From Sporosarcina sp. FSL K6-2383 (GTDB lineage Bacteria > Bacillota > Bacilli > Bacillales_A > Planococcaceae), in the NCBI RefSeq assembly GCF_038618305.1, contig NZ_CP152017.1, forward strand, positions 1,899,501 through 1,963,500: a stretch of DNA of 64,000 nt. Direction: 5' to 3'. Position numbers and translations under genes: made by a program. The notes beneath the pieces were generated by a model. The model was not told where the DNA came from, ran no database searches, and saw nothing but the letters and a program-made list of their open reading frames with translations. The stretch's first letter is position 1. The number at the start of each line of letters is the position of its first letter. Below are positions 1 through 8,195 of this stretch, one piece after another.

Positions 1-110
1 TTTTGAAGAAATGATAGAAATGAATTGATTGAACATATGGGTGGGGACATTTGATAACAAAGGCAGATTAGTTCCAATGAGTGACTTTGATTGAATGAGA
101 GAGGCGGATT

Positions 111-329
111 TTTTGCAGCAAGAGCTATTTCAGCAGATTATAAAAGAAAGGACGGAAAATAACCGACCAACTGGCCAAAGTATATCTAAAGGATGGGGAG
201 GAAAAGTGGGTGTTGGTTCATGTGGAAGTACAAAGTGACAACGAACCAGACTTTGCGAAACGATATGTATTTAAAATGAAGTTGATGGGGGAAATTATTA
301 AAAGTGAACGCCATTCCCAATTAATTTGA
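111..329 (+). pseudogene. Remnant of Rpn/YhgA-type nuclease (PD-(D/E)XK transposase-like)
   Basis: Two adjacent frames together spell a typical internal stretch of the Rpn family (recombination-promoting nuclease / putative transposase). One frame gives LQQELFQQIIKERTE. After a frameshift near 165-171 the other gives LAKVYLKDGEEKW, then VLVHVEVQSDNEPDFAKRY, ending at a stop at 327. The HVEVQS segment corresponds to the family's catalytic E-x-Q region. There is no start or complete fold, so this is a decayed fragment. The left end may lie outside the window. The family assignment comes from recognised wording of the motif, not from a search. Confidence 0.6.
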
Positions 330-365
330 GGTTCTAGCGCACTATCGAATTGTGTTAGAACCTCA
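329..365. repeat. Inverted repeat / possible terminator
   Basis: GAGGTTCTAGCGCA pairs with TGTGTTAGAACCTC, with two G-T wobbles. It lies just past the 3' end of the minus-strand SDR gene. There is no clear T tract, so termination is only possible. A related hairpin with the same GGTTCTA/TAGAACC ends lies at 3061-3095. Confidence 0.4.
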
Positions 366-373
366 CGGCTTAC

Positions 374-1021
374 TTATAGATTCTTCAATACGTCTGGAAT
401 GGCTGTTTCACCGGTGACAAGATCAAATGAACGTTTATAGGTGTTTTTCTCATTTAGTGCTGCAACTAGTGTTTTTGCGACATCTTCACGTGAAATAGAT
501 CCCCGTTGTAAATTCTCTCCCGCAGAAACCTTTCCAGTTCCGGCTTCATTTACTAAGCCACCGGGACGAACAATTGTGTAGTTTAATTTACTACCAACAA
601 GTGCTCTGTCTGCAAAATGTTTTGCAACCATATAGGGTTTGATTGGACTGGTTGCCCAGCTTTCCCTGTTTTGTGCCTGAATTGCACTTACCATCACATA
701 CCGATTTGCACCGACCTTTTCCGCAGCTTCCATCGATTTTACTGCCCCATCCAAATCAACTAATAACGTTTTATCTGGACCTGTATGACCACCCGAACCA
801 GCCGTGAAAATAACAGCGTCACAGCCTTGTGCAGCATTGGCAATTTCATCGACAGAACCTTCCAAATTAGCTACAATCGCTTCTATCCCTTTTTCTTGAA
901 GAACGGCAACTTGAGCCTCATCTCGCACCATTGCTCGCACAGTATGTTCATTGCTTTCTTGCAGTAGTTTGACAACATGTTTACCAATCTGTCCATTTGC
1001 CCCGATTAACAATACTTTCAT
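374..1021 (-). CDS. yhfK: NAD(P)-binding SDR family protein, YhfK-like
   Basis: This 215-residue protein is an atypical short-chain dehydrogenase with one Rossmann fold. The dinucleotide-binding motif GANGQIG is at residues 7-13, followed by MVSAIQAQNRE and YMVAKHFAD, which resemble the Tyr-x3-Lys active-site helix. Length and wording closely match Bacillus subtilis YhfK, as I remember it, and the wider NAD(P)H-binding (NmrA/YwnB-like) group. The substrate is unknown. It is transcribed divergently from the TetR gene at 1271. The start is preceded by AAGGAAG on the minus strand. Confidence 0.85.
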   Translation of the reverse strand: MKVLLIGANGQIGKHVVKLLQESNEHTVRAMVRDEAQVAVLQEKGIEAIVANLEGSVDEIANAAQGCDAVIFTAGSGGHTGPDKTLLVDLDGAVKSMEAAEKVGANRYVMVSAIQAQNRESWATSPIKPYMVAKHFADRALVGSKLNYTIVRPGGLVNEAGTGKVSAGENLQRGSISREDVAKTLVAALNEKNTYKRSFDLVTGETAIPDVLKNL

Positions 1022-1202
1022 CAGCCATGACTTCCTTTCTTTGTATCATTTCCATTCTATTGTTTCAAAAGGGGTGTCGCTTAGCAAGCAGCATGCTTGA
1101 AAAGACTTTATTTCATAATTTCCATTCATTACAAGATTGATATCGTTAATTTAATCATCTTTTTTTGCAGAGTACATCTTCTACTTATGAGCTGCTCTTT
1201 TT

Positions 1203-1231
1203 TTGACATCAAACTAACCACTGGTTATAAT
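1203..1231 (+). promoter_or_regulatory. Sigma-A promoter of the TetR-MBL operon
   Basis: TTGACA (1203-1208) is followed by exactly 17 bases and TATAAT (1226-1231), a full-consensus vegetative promoter. The -10 box lies inside the double palindrome at 1211-1249, so a repressor bound there would block RNA polymerase. Confidence 0.85.
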
Positions 1232-1249
1232 ATAACCAGTGGTTAGTTT
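1211..1249. promoter_or_regulatory. Double palindromic operator, probable TetR autoregulation site
   Basis: AAACTAACCACTGGTTATA (1211-1229) is a perfect inverted repeat of 1231-1249 about the single base 1230. Each arm contains a smaller palindrome of its own: TAACCACTGGTTA at 1215-1227 and TAACCAGTGGTTA at 1233-1245, with centres 18 bp apart. The site overlaps the spacer and -10 box of the promoter for the adjacent TetR gene. That is the usual layout of self-repressing TetR regulators. Two repressor dimers could bind side by side. Confidence 0.75.
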
Positions 1250-1270
1250 GGTGGAAAGAGGTCATATAAT

Positions 1271-1888
1271 ATGAAAAGTAGACAGGAGCAACGTTCAGAG
1301 GAAACCCAAAAGTTGATTTTGGAATCTGCTGCAAATTTATTTGCGAAAAAAGGATATGATGCCGTAACGATTCGGGAAATTGCAAAGAATGCGGGCTGTT
1401 CACATACAGCGATTTATCTATATTTTAGGGATAAGGAAACATTACTTCACCAGTTGTCTTTGCCACCATTGCATCAGTTACATCAAAAATTACAGGCTAT
1501 CTCAAAGTTGGATTCATTATCACCCGAAAGCAAGCTAAAAGAAATAAGTTTAGAATACATGTCCTTTTGTTTGAAGAACCGCAGTATGTATGATGTTTTT
1601 TTCAATGCTAAATCATCGAGAGTGGATGAAAAGCCTGAATTAGAGGTCAATCAGCTTCGAATAGAAATATTTAATCTATTGAAATCTATCATTCAAGAAA
1701 ATCTCTCTATTTCGAATGAGGAACAACTTTTGGCATTTTCTCGAATTTATTATTACCAATTGAATGGAGTATTGAGTACCTATTCTTATCAGCATGAACC
1801 GCATGATTTACTAATGGAACGATTGAGACCAACATTTAATCTAGCAATAGAAATTTTACTTTTAGGTTTCCAAGAAAAATTAAAGTAA
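1271..1888 (+). CDS. TetR/AcrR family transcriptional regulator
   Basis: This 205-residue regulator has an N-terminal helix-turn-helix at about residues 10-55 (LFAKKGYDAVTIREIAKNAG, then HTAIYLYFRDKETLL), the standard TetR_N pattern. The all-helical C-terminal ligand domain (60-205) is family-specific and gives no hint of the ligand. The start has an AAAGAGG ribosome binding site 9 bases upstream. It heads a probable operon with the MBL-fold gene (12-base gap to 1901) and the YrdB-like gene. It probably represses its own promoter through the double palindrome at 1211-1249. Confidence 0.9.
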   Translation: MKSRQEQRSEETQKLILESAANLFAKKGYDAVTIREIAKNAGCSHTAIYLYFRDKETLLHQLSLPPLHQLHQKLQAISKLDSLSPESKLKEISLEYMSFCLKNRSMYDVFFNAKSSRVDEKPELEVNQLRIEIFNLLKSIIQENLSISNEEQLLAFSRIYYYQLNGVLSTYSYQHEPHDLLMERLRPTFNLAIEILLLGFQEKLK

Positions 1889-1900
1889 GGGGGTATGACG

Positions 1901-2584
1901 ATGCAGGTGAAAAAGATTTCTGAGCATATATGGTGTCTGAAAACTTGGATGATCATTCCTATTCATGTATGGGTCGTAAAGGATGGGGAAGGGATTACAT
2001 TAGTAGATGCAGGAATGCCAATGATGACAAACCGCATCATTCAATTTATGGAACGATTAAATGCCGGTCCTTTATTGAGAATACTTTTAACACATGGACA
2101 TTCTGATCATGTCGGGGCAGTAAAGGGAATTTTGAAAAAGTATAAAGTTCCGGTGTATGCTCATCAAATTGAAATCCCTTATATGGAGGGCGAAGTCGTT
2201 TACCCAAAACGTAAAAAGTTGGAAACCAATTTACCAAAGACATTAACCAACCCCCTTTTAGAAGATGGCTTAGGGAATTTAAAGAAAATCGGGGGACTTA
2301 CCCCTTATTTCACACCAGGGCATTCTCCAGGTCACGTCGCCTATTACCATGAACAAGACCAAGTATTATTAGCTGGAGATCTGTTTACATCTAAAAAGGG
2401 GAAGCTCAAGCAACCTATGCCTGCGTTCACAGCAGATATGAAACAAGCTGTAGCAAGTGCTAGTATAATAAGCCAATTAAAACCAAAGCGGCTAGAAGTG
2501 TGTCATGGAAATACAGTGTTTCAACCTTCCGATCAACTAGAGGAATACATGAAGATTATGGAGAGAATGCTAGAAGGTCAATAG
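1901..2584 (+). CDS. MBL-fold metallo-hydrolase
   Basis: The 227-residue protein carries the metallo-beta-lactamase-fold signature THGHSDH at about residue 65, plus GHSPGH, LAGDLF and CHGN further on. These supply the usual two-zinc ligands. The family includes lactonases, glyoxalase II-like thioesterases and other hydrolases, and the sequence does not settle which. I chose the ATG at 1901 because the AAGGGGG at 1887-1893 is 7 bases away; the ATG at 1895 would abut it. It follows the TetR gene and is probably co-regulated with it. Confidence 0.85.
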   Translation: MQVKKISEHIWCLKTWMIIPIHVWVVKDGEGITLVDAGMPMMTNRIIQFMERLNAGPLLRILLTHGHSDHVGAVKGILKKYKVPVYAHQIEIPYMEGEVVYPKRKKLETNLPKTLTNPLLEDGLGNLKKIGGLTPYFTPGHSPGHVAYYHEQDQVLLAGDLFTSKKGKLKQPMPAFTADMKQAVASASIISQLKPKRLEVCHGNTVFQPSDQLEEYMKIMERMLEGQ

Positions 2585-2589
2585 GGATA

Positions 2590-2847
2590 TTGATATTCAA
2601 ATATACAGTATTTAGGTTGTTTTTTGTTATGGAATTATGTGTGCTCGGTGCTTTTTCTTACTGGGGTTTTCACATGAACAAAGGATGGCTCATCAATACG
2701 ATACTCGGAATTGGAACACCACTAGCGGTTGCAATATTTTGGGGAACTTGCATTGCTTCGAAAGCGACTTTCCCGGTAACTATTCCTATTCGAATACTAC
2801 TTCAAATAATCGTATTTGTACTTGCGATTACGGCTCTATTTGTGTAA
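2590..2847 (+). CDS. YrdB-family small membrane protein
   Basis: The frame encodes about 85 residues with three hydrophobic segments. LELCVLGAFSYWGF-like wording (here MELCVLGAFSYWGF), GIGTPLAVAIFWG and PIRILLQIIVFVL match the YrdB (DUF2568) family of Bacillus membrane proteins of unknown function. A longer frame opens at 2500, but its first 30 codons overlap the MBL gene and are not family-like. I prefer the TTG at 2590, with AAGG/GGG sequence just upstream; the ATG at about 2629 is a shorter alternative. It is probably the last gene of the TetR-MBL operon. Confidence 0.65.
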   Translation: MIFKYTVFRLFFVMELCVLGAFSYWGFHMNKGWLINTILGIGTPLAVAIFWGTCIASKATFPVTIPIRILLQIIVFVLAITALFV

Positions 2848-3146
2848 GGAAAAGGTAAACTGGCTATTGTATTTAGTATGATTGTTGTAATAGAAATGAT
2901 TTTAATGTATTCCATAGAGGGACAATGATGTGAAAGGATCAAACTATTCTCTACTGGTGTGGGCTGTTTTTTTGAATTGTAGAGGATATTGAATGAAGCA
3001 TTTTCTACCTGACATGCGTATTTGGTGGTAACTGGCAGTTTAGAATTAATTTGTAGTAACAGGTTCTAATACAATTCGAAATTGTTTTAGAACCTTCACT
3101 ACTCTAATTGTGTTGACACCTTGCCCGCTATTGCATCCTCCTACTC
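2848..3146. other. Intergenic region with an inverted repeat
   Basis: I see no convincing gene here. The only structure is the hairpin at 3061-3095, where AGGTTCTAATACAATT pairs with AATTGTTTTAGAACCT with one mismatch. It lies between the converging YrdB and YfhF-like genes but lacks a T tract on either strand. Confidence 0.5.
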
Positions 3147-4037
3147 CTAGCCTTTTAATATATCTTGAAGCGCATCCTCGATTACACAAAATGTAAACTG
3201 AAACCCTTCCTTTTCCAACCTCTCCGGAACAACCCAACGACTTTTTAAAATCAATTCTGTTTCGGTTCGCATAAAGACCGCACCCATTTCAAGTATCCAT
3301 TTCGGTGATGGGAGGCCTATCTTTCGATCCATCGATTTTCGCAGCTGCGACATGAATTCTCGATTTGAGATAGGCTGAGGAGCTGAGCAATTAAAAACTC
3401 CGTCCAACTGTTTATTGTCTTGAAGAAATAGTACAATCCGAAATACATCTTCTACATGAATCCAGCTGAACATTTGGTTGCCTGTTCCTTGTACACCACC
3501 GAGGCCGAAGCGAACTAGGTTACGGTAAGGCTCCATTACTCCGCCATCTTTACCAAGTACGATGGCTATTCTTAAGGCGACTGTCCTTGTCTGAGGAAGG
3601 TCGAAACTAAATAGGGATTCCTCCCAAACTTTAGCCACATCAACGGAGAAACCAGTTCCAATCTCACCACTCGCTTCTGTCATAGGACGATCTTGCGCAT
3701 GTCGATAAATCGTTGCAGTACTTGAGTTAATCCATAAAGAGGGTGGATTTTTACAAGCTAACAGTGCGTGACCGAGAATGTGAGTAGTTTCTGTTCTGGA
3801 ATCTATGATTTCTTTCTTATTCTTCTCGGTGTAGCGACAGTTGACGGACTTGCCTGCAAGATTGATGAGCATTTCTGCATTTTCCAGAGCCTTCACGATA
3901 CTTGCCTCATCCGTCCAAGAAAGATGTTGTGGTTGCCTTGAAATGATTATTACTTCATATCCTAAGTCCGCAAACTTCTCCTCAAAATAGTGTCCTATAA
4001 AGCCCGTTCCACCAGCAATGACTATCTTCTTTTTCAT
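3147..4037 (-). CDS. TIGR01777-family NAD-dependent epimerase/dehydratase (YfhF-like)
   Basis: The protein is 296 residues from the ATG at 4037, which has GAGTGGATGAT just upstream; the ATG at 4046 is an alternative. It starts with KKIVIAGGTGFIG, a Rossmann NAD(P)-binding loop. INLAGKSVNCRY, INSSTATIYRHA and WEESLF then follow in the order seen in the SulA/YfhF extended-SDR family. The C-terminal 50 residues, with LPSPKWILEMGAVFMRTETE and LKSRWVVPERL, match the DUF1731 tail of that family. The reaction is not known. It is a single gene with no operon partner. Confidence 0.88.
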   Translation of the reverse strand: MKKKIVIAGGTGFIGHYFEEKFADLGYEVIIISRQPQHLSWTDEASIVKALENAEMLINLAGKSVNCRYTEKNKKEIIDSRTETTHILGHALLACKNPPSLWINSSTATIYRHAQDRPMTEASGEIGTGFSVDVAKVWEESLFSFDLPQTRTVALRIAIVLGKDGGVMEPYRNLVRFGLGGVQGTGNQMFSWIHVEDVFRIVLFLQDNKQLDGVFNCSAPQPISNREFMSQLRKSMDRKIGLPSPKWILEMGAVFMRTETELILKSRWVVPERLEKEGFQFTFCVIEDALQDILKG

Positions 4038-4149
4038 ATCATCCACTCGCTTCTTATGAGTTCTTACAAATAGGACGACAGTAAGCCTACTTATGATGCC
4101 GATAATTCCATTATTCTTTTGAAAGTCGGAAAAGTCTTATTTGTTTCAA

Positions 4150-4303
4150 GTAATGTACTAGAATTTTGGCAATGCTTACTGCGCATCGGGCTGAAATCCT
4201 AGGCAAAGGAGATTGCTTTGGCAGGCTAGAGAGGGGGTTGGATGCCAACTTCCTAGCCGTAGAAGGTATTCCTAGCTTAGAGATTACCGAGACTGAAAGA
4301 TAA
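4150..4303 (+). pseudogene. C-terminal fragment of an amidohydrolase
   Basis: The frame from about 4166 to the stop at 4301 reads MLTAHRAEILGKGDCFGRLE, then RGLDANFLAVEGIPSLEITE. This is the C-terminal signature of metal-dependent amidohydrolases (x-A-x-x-LG-x-x-x-x-G-x-LE-x-G-x-DAD). No upstream catalytic part exists in any frame. It is a gene relic in the gap before sat. The match is by motif recognition only. Confidence 0.55.
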
Positions 4304-4500
4304 GGCAAGTTTTCTTTTGGGGTGAAAAAGTAATTGATCGCTAAGCGTGAACTAAAATCATCCATATAAGTGTGAATGGCTTGAATAATAGTGTAAGTGT
4401 CAGAGTATTTGATTTTTATGAATATAAGCTTATAGTAATATTGAAAGTGCTAAATGTTTTCCGTATGTAGATAAATATTTAAAAAGTGGGAGGGAATGGG
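4304..4500. other. Leader region of sat
   Basis: No gene or recognisable riboswitch is visible. The GGGAGGG at 4488-4494 is the ribosome binding site that decides the sat start at 4501. No S-box or T-box core was recognised by eye. Confidence 0.4.
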
Positions 4501-6246
4501 ATGGTAAATGTGCCAGTGAAAAACAAGTTCTTGAACTATCCACAACAGCCTCATGGGGGCAAATTGGTGGATAAAGTAGTGACGGGAAAAGAGCGAGAAG
4601 AAGAGCTTGTCAGAGCCAAGCAACTACCAACGATTATGGTAGACATGGAGGCTTCAATTACGCTTGAAATGATTGCGACAGGGGTTTTGTCTCCGAATGA
4701 GGGCTTTATGAACGAGCCAGATTATAACTCCGTTCTTGCGACAGGGCGGTTAACCAATGGCATCATATGGCCTGCGCCGCTAAGTTTTGCGCCAATCGGT
4801 AATCGGAACCAAGATATCGTGAAGTCACTTAAGCTTGGGGATGAGGTGACACTTGCGGATGAAAACAATGAGCCTGTTGCTATTTTGCAAATAGAAGATA
4901 TTTTTCAATATGATAAGGAAAAGCGTGCGTCATCTCTTTTCGGTACGACTGATCGAAACCACCCAGGGGTAGATGCAATTTATAGAAGAATGGGCGATGT
5001 CTCTTTAGGTGGGCCTATTCGATTATTGCGGCGAATGGATTGGGGACCATTTGAGAAGCTTCGCCTGGAACCAAAAGATACGTGGCATACATTTTATGAG
5101 GAGAAGAAGTTTCGCACTGCGGCAGGTTTTATAACAGGAGCCAATCCATTGCATAGAGGCCATGAGTATATTCATAAGAACGCTTTAGAAGAATTAGATG
5201 GCTTGCTTCTTCAACCTTTAGTCGAGATGGCCAAACGTGAGTATACCCGTCATGAATTCCGTATGTTGTCTTATCGAAGCGTTTTGGATACGTATTATCC
5301 GCAAGGCCGCTCGATTCTCGCTCCTTTGCGGGTAACGTATATTTTTGCAGGGCCACGGGAGACTGTTTTACATGCCTTAATAATGAAAAACTATGGATGT
5401 ACGCACGCGCTCATAGGGCGAGATCATGCAGGAATTGGCGATTATTATGATAAGTATGCGAGTCATAGTATATTTGACGAGTTTAAACCAGAAGAGTTAG
5501 GGATAGAGATTCGACTGTTTCATGAAGTCTTTTACTGCACACGTTGTGATAGCCCAGCTACAGGGCAGTCCTGTCCGCATGATGAACAGTATCGGATTAA
5601 TATTTCTGGTACGGGTATACGGGAAATGCTTCGCCATGGGATTATGCCACCGAAGGAAATTGTGCGTCCTGAATCAGCTCGCATTGCGATACAAGGAGTT
5701 CAGCCGAAAGGACTTGATGAGTTTGGAAGATCCATTTCACCAGTCGGCAAAACGCTTAAAAGTATATTCCCTTTCTATTTAGAAAGGACAAGGCTCGGTG
5801 GAAGAAAGCGCATTACACCTTTGACAGTAGAGGAACTAACGAACCTTGATTTGGAAGCGGCGAACTTGGATGTCCGGACCAATGCGGATCGAATCTATCG
5901 AGACATTTTTGATGAGTTTAGTAGTGTTGGTGATGTCAATCGTAGTTTACAGCCAGAATGGATTGCAGATGCCCGGGAGTCAATGCGTGTTCATCAGGAG
6001 ATGGTCATTCAGGATTTGGAGGAGAAAGTGACTCAAGCATCAGCTACCGCTTCCGATGAATTCTTATATCAGGATAAAGAAGATTCCCGAAGCGAACTTG
6101 ATGTCGCTAAAAAGATTCTTGCGGACATTCCGAAGGTGCTCACTGATGAGCATTTCCAAGAGCGGATTTGGAACCTTCTCCCTTACCATCGTTATCGTGG
6201 CAGCGATGAACCAAATGAGCAAAAAGAGGACAATCACGAAAAGTAA
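4501..6246 (+). CDS. sat: Sulfate adenylyltransferase (ATP sulfurylase) with a C-terminal extension
   Basis: The enzyme makes adenosine 5'-phosphosulfate from ATP and sulfate. Residues 1-400 of 581 are a complete ATP sulfurylase. They show the nucleotide-binding HRGH at 218-221, GRDHAG at 307-312, a Cys/His metal cluster (C346, C349, C358, H360) and SGTGIREML. About 180 residues follow that the usual enzyme of about 380-400 residues lacks. They contain no P-loop, so this is not an APS-kinase fusion. I chose the ATG at 4501, 6 bases after GGGAGGG, over an upstream GTG at 4486. No other sulfate-assimilation gene lies nearby, and a strong terminator follows. Confidence 0.9.
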   Translation: MVNVPVKNKFLNYPQQPHGGKLVDKVVTGKEREEELVRAKQLPTIMVDMEASITLEMIATGVLSPNEGFMNEPDYNSVLATGRLTNGIIWPAPLSFAPIGNRNQDIVKSLKLGDEVTLADENNEPVAILQIEDIFQYDKEKRASSLFGTTDRNHPGVDAIYRRMGDVSLGGPIRLLRRMDWGPFEKLRLEPKDTWHTFYEEKKFRTAAGFITGANPLHRGHEYIHKNALEELDGLLLQPLVEMAKREYTRHEFRMLSYRSVLDTYYPQGRSILAPLRVTYIFAGPRETVLHALIMKNYGCTHALIGRDHAGIGDYYDKYASHSIFDEFKPEELGIEIRLFHEVFYCTRCDSPATGQSCPHDEQYRINISGTGIREMLRHGIMPPKEIVRPESARIAIQGVQPKGLDEFGRSISPVGKTLKSIFPFYLERTRLGGRKRITPLTVEELTNLDLEAANLDVRTNADRIYRDIFDEFSSVGDVNRSLQPEWIADARESMRVHQEMVIQDLEEKVTQASATASDEFLYQDKEDSRSELDVAKKILADIPKVLTDEHFQERIWNLLPYHRYRGSDEPNEQKEDNHEK

Positions 6247-6312
6247 GTACATCTTATTAATCATGGATTTTGGAAGATGACCTACTGAAATAGGTTGAAC
6301 TTGACTAACTAA

Positions 6313-6358
6313 AAAGAGCAATCCCTAAGTTTTTTGACTTATGGATTGCTCTTTTTTT
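6313..6358 (+). terminator. Intrinsic terminator of sat
   Basis: AGAGCAATCC (6315-6324) pairs with GGATTGCTCT (6343-6352), followed by a run of seven T. Confidence 0.9.
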
Positions 6359-6760
6359 CATGTTTTTATTTTCGCATGCCAAGCAGGTCTAAAACCTTGA
6401 TTATTACAATCGCGCGCTAGAAGATGTTTCGGCCGATAGGTTGTATCGGACAACTTTATCGATACTTTCAAGCTAAGAGACATCCCATTATGTTGGGTCA
6501 TCGTCGGATTTGTTTTATGGGCTGGAGATTCTAAGCAGTGAAAGTAAAACATACTATCCAAAGAGGGATGGCGGTCAGTCGTAAACTGGAAAATAGTCTT
6601 ACTCATATAATCAAGCTATAAGGGGAATTGCTTAAATGATTTCAAGACCATTATCTAGAAATAACTTGAAACGTCAAAGTAATTTATTGATTGTAGGAAG
6701 ATTGAGTGAATGGAGGCTCTTAGAAAGTATCTAAATATAAAAATAGTGAGGGGGATTGTA
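6359..6760. other. Gene-free stretch, possibly a decayed transposase
   Basis: No intact gene is supported. One plus-strand frame at about 6398-6475 reads DYYNRALEDVSADRLYRTTL before a stop, and another frame further on includes SSSDLFYGLEI and YYPKRDGG. This order faintly recalls IS1634-type transposases, but the resemblance is too weak to assert. The last part carries the leader of the binding-protein gene, with its GAGGGGG ribosome binding site at about 6748. Confidence 0.25.
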
Positions 6761-8080
6761 ATGAAGAAAAAATGGAATTGCTTTCAGAAGGTCGGTTTCT
6801 CGCTGGTGGCTCTGATCGGGGTAAGCGCTGCTCTGGCTGCTTGTAGTGGTGACAAAAAAGAAGATGAAGTGACTACCGGAGAAAAGTCATCTGGGAACGA
6901 GCCTCAAACAATCAGATTGGTTGCTGCTAATCACCCATGGACCGAAGCCATTATGCCAATGCTACCTGATTTTGAAAAGGAAACAGGCATTACGGTGAAA
7001 GTAGACAGTTATTTCGAAGATCAGCTATCCCAAAAGACTTCTGTTGAGTTTGCGGCAAACGCAAAGAGTATCGACGTCGTGCTGTTCCGTCCACTTCAAG
7101 ATGGGAAACAGTTTGAGAAGAATGGGTACTTTGCCTCTTTGAATGACTATGTTTCTCAAGAGGGGAATTCCACGGATGATTTTGTTCCGTCCGCTCTTGG
7201 CAGTGTGAAAAACGGGGATAACCTGTACGGGCTTCCAGTTGTAACTGAATCGACGGTTTTATACTACCGTAAAGATATCTTAGAAAAGGCAGGTCTTCAA
7301 CCACCAAAGACGTTGGATGAATTGAAAGAACAGGCGGAGAAATTGAGTGATCCTCAAAACGGCTTGTATGGGTTTGTCGCACGTGGGAAACGTTCTCCAG
7401 CGGTTACTCAGTTTTCAAGCTTCCTTTACAGCCATGGCGCTGATTTCATGGAGGATGGACAAGCGACTTTGAATACACCTGAAGCAATCCAAGCCTTTGA
7501 ATATTACGGTGGGTTGTTAAAAGATTATGGTCCTCCTGGAACGTTGAATATGAGCTGGCCGGAAGCGATGGCTGTCTTCACGCAAGGAAAAGCAGTTTTC
7601 TATACAGATGCATCTGCCCTTTATACAAATGCAACGGATCCCTCGAAGTCAGGGGTAGCTGAGGAAGTTGGTTTTGCACCGTTCCCAGCCGGCCCTGGTG
7701 GAAATAAAGTGGCAGCCCCTCCAGCTTGGGCTATCGCCATTGGTGCCAACTCTGAAAAGAAAGATGCTGCATGGCAGTTCGTGAAATGGGTTACGAGTAA
7801 AGATATCGTGTTGGATCTTCAGGCCGACGGAATCACAGGGGCTCTCACATCGGTTTGGGAAATGCCAGAAGGTGTTGCTCATTTTCCGGAAGACTTAACA
7901 GAAGCGATTGTGGAAAACAACAAACACGGCGTGCCATATGACCGTCCAGCCATCATTAACGTAGGTGAGGCACGTGATGCGATTGGTGATGTCATCAATG
8001 CTGCGATTGAAGGTAAAGATGTAAAAGCCGCTGCAGATAAGTCCAATGCGGCGTTCCAAGCCATTCTAGATAAAGAATAA
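6761..8080 (+). CDS. Sugar ABC transporter substrate-binding lipoprotein
   Basis: This is a 439-residue extracytoplasmic solute-binding protein of family 1 (maltose/multiple-sugar type). A lipoprotein signal peptide ends in LAAC at about residues 25-28, so the mature protein is lipid-anchored outside the membrane. YGLPVVTESTVLYYRKDI and WPEAMAVFTQGKAVFYTDAS are typical of the family. I used the ATG at 6761, preceded by GTGAGGGGG; the longer frame from 6710 has no ribosome site. The two permease genes follow after a hairpin. The sugar cannot be read from the sequence. Confidence 0.92.
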   Translation: MKKKWNCFQKVGFSLVALIGVSAALAACSGDKKEDEVTTGEKSSGNEPQTIRLVAANHPWTEAIMPMLPDFEKETGITVKVDSYFEDQLSQKTSVEFAANAKSIDVVLFRPLQDGKQFEKNGYFASLNDYVSQEGNSTDDFVPSALGSVKNGDNLYGLPVVTESTVLYYRKDILEKAGLQPPKTLDELKEQAEKLSDPQNGLYGFVARGKRSPAVTQFSSFLYSHGADFMEDGQATLNTPEAIQAFEYYGGLLKDYGPPGTLNMSWPEAMAVFTQGKAVFYTDASALYTNATDPSKSGVAEEVGFAPFPAGPGGNKVAAPPAWAIAIGANSEKKDAAWQFVKWVTSKDIVLDLQADGITGALTSVWEMPEGVAHFPEDLTEAIVENNKHGVPYDRPAIINVGEARDAIGDVINAAIEGKDVKAAADKSNAAFQAILDKE

Positions 8081-8089
8081 CAGCAATAT

Positions 8090-8157
8090 GGATGATGATT
8101 TTCGATTGCTAAAGGATGTTTCCTTTGCTGACAATTGGAAGTCATCCTCCTCTTTTT
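8090..8157 (+). terminator. Hairpin between binding protein and permeases (attenuator)
   Basis: GGATGA (8090-8095) pairs with TCATCC (8142-8147), and the inner GC-AAAGG/CCTTTGC forms a second stem. A T-rich tract follows. Hairpins here commonly reduce read-through so that binding protein outnumbers permease. Confidence 0.6.
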
Positions 8158-8195
8158 ATCTACCAAATAAACTTTCGAAGAAAGGGGGAAGTTGA

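Noticed and set aside
4111..4365. 84-codon minus-strand frame before sat
   Set aside because: It is the antisense of the amidohydrolase fragment on the plus strand.
4304..4500. Riboswitch before sat
   Set aside because: No SAM-type or T-box core could be recognised in the leader.
4486..4500. GTG start for sat at 4486
   Set aside because: It overlaps the GGGAGGG that fits the ATG at 4501.
6358..6606. 82-codon minus-strand frame after sat
   Set aside because: No ribosome site or family resemblance; the plus strand shows at most a faint decayed transposase.
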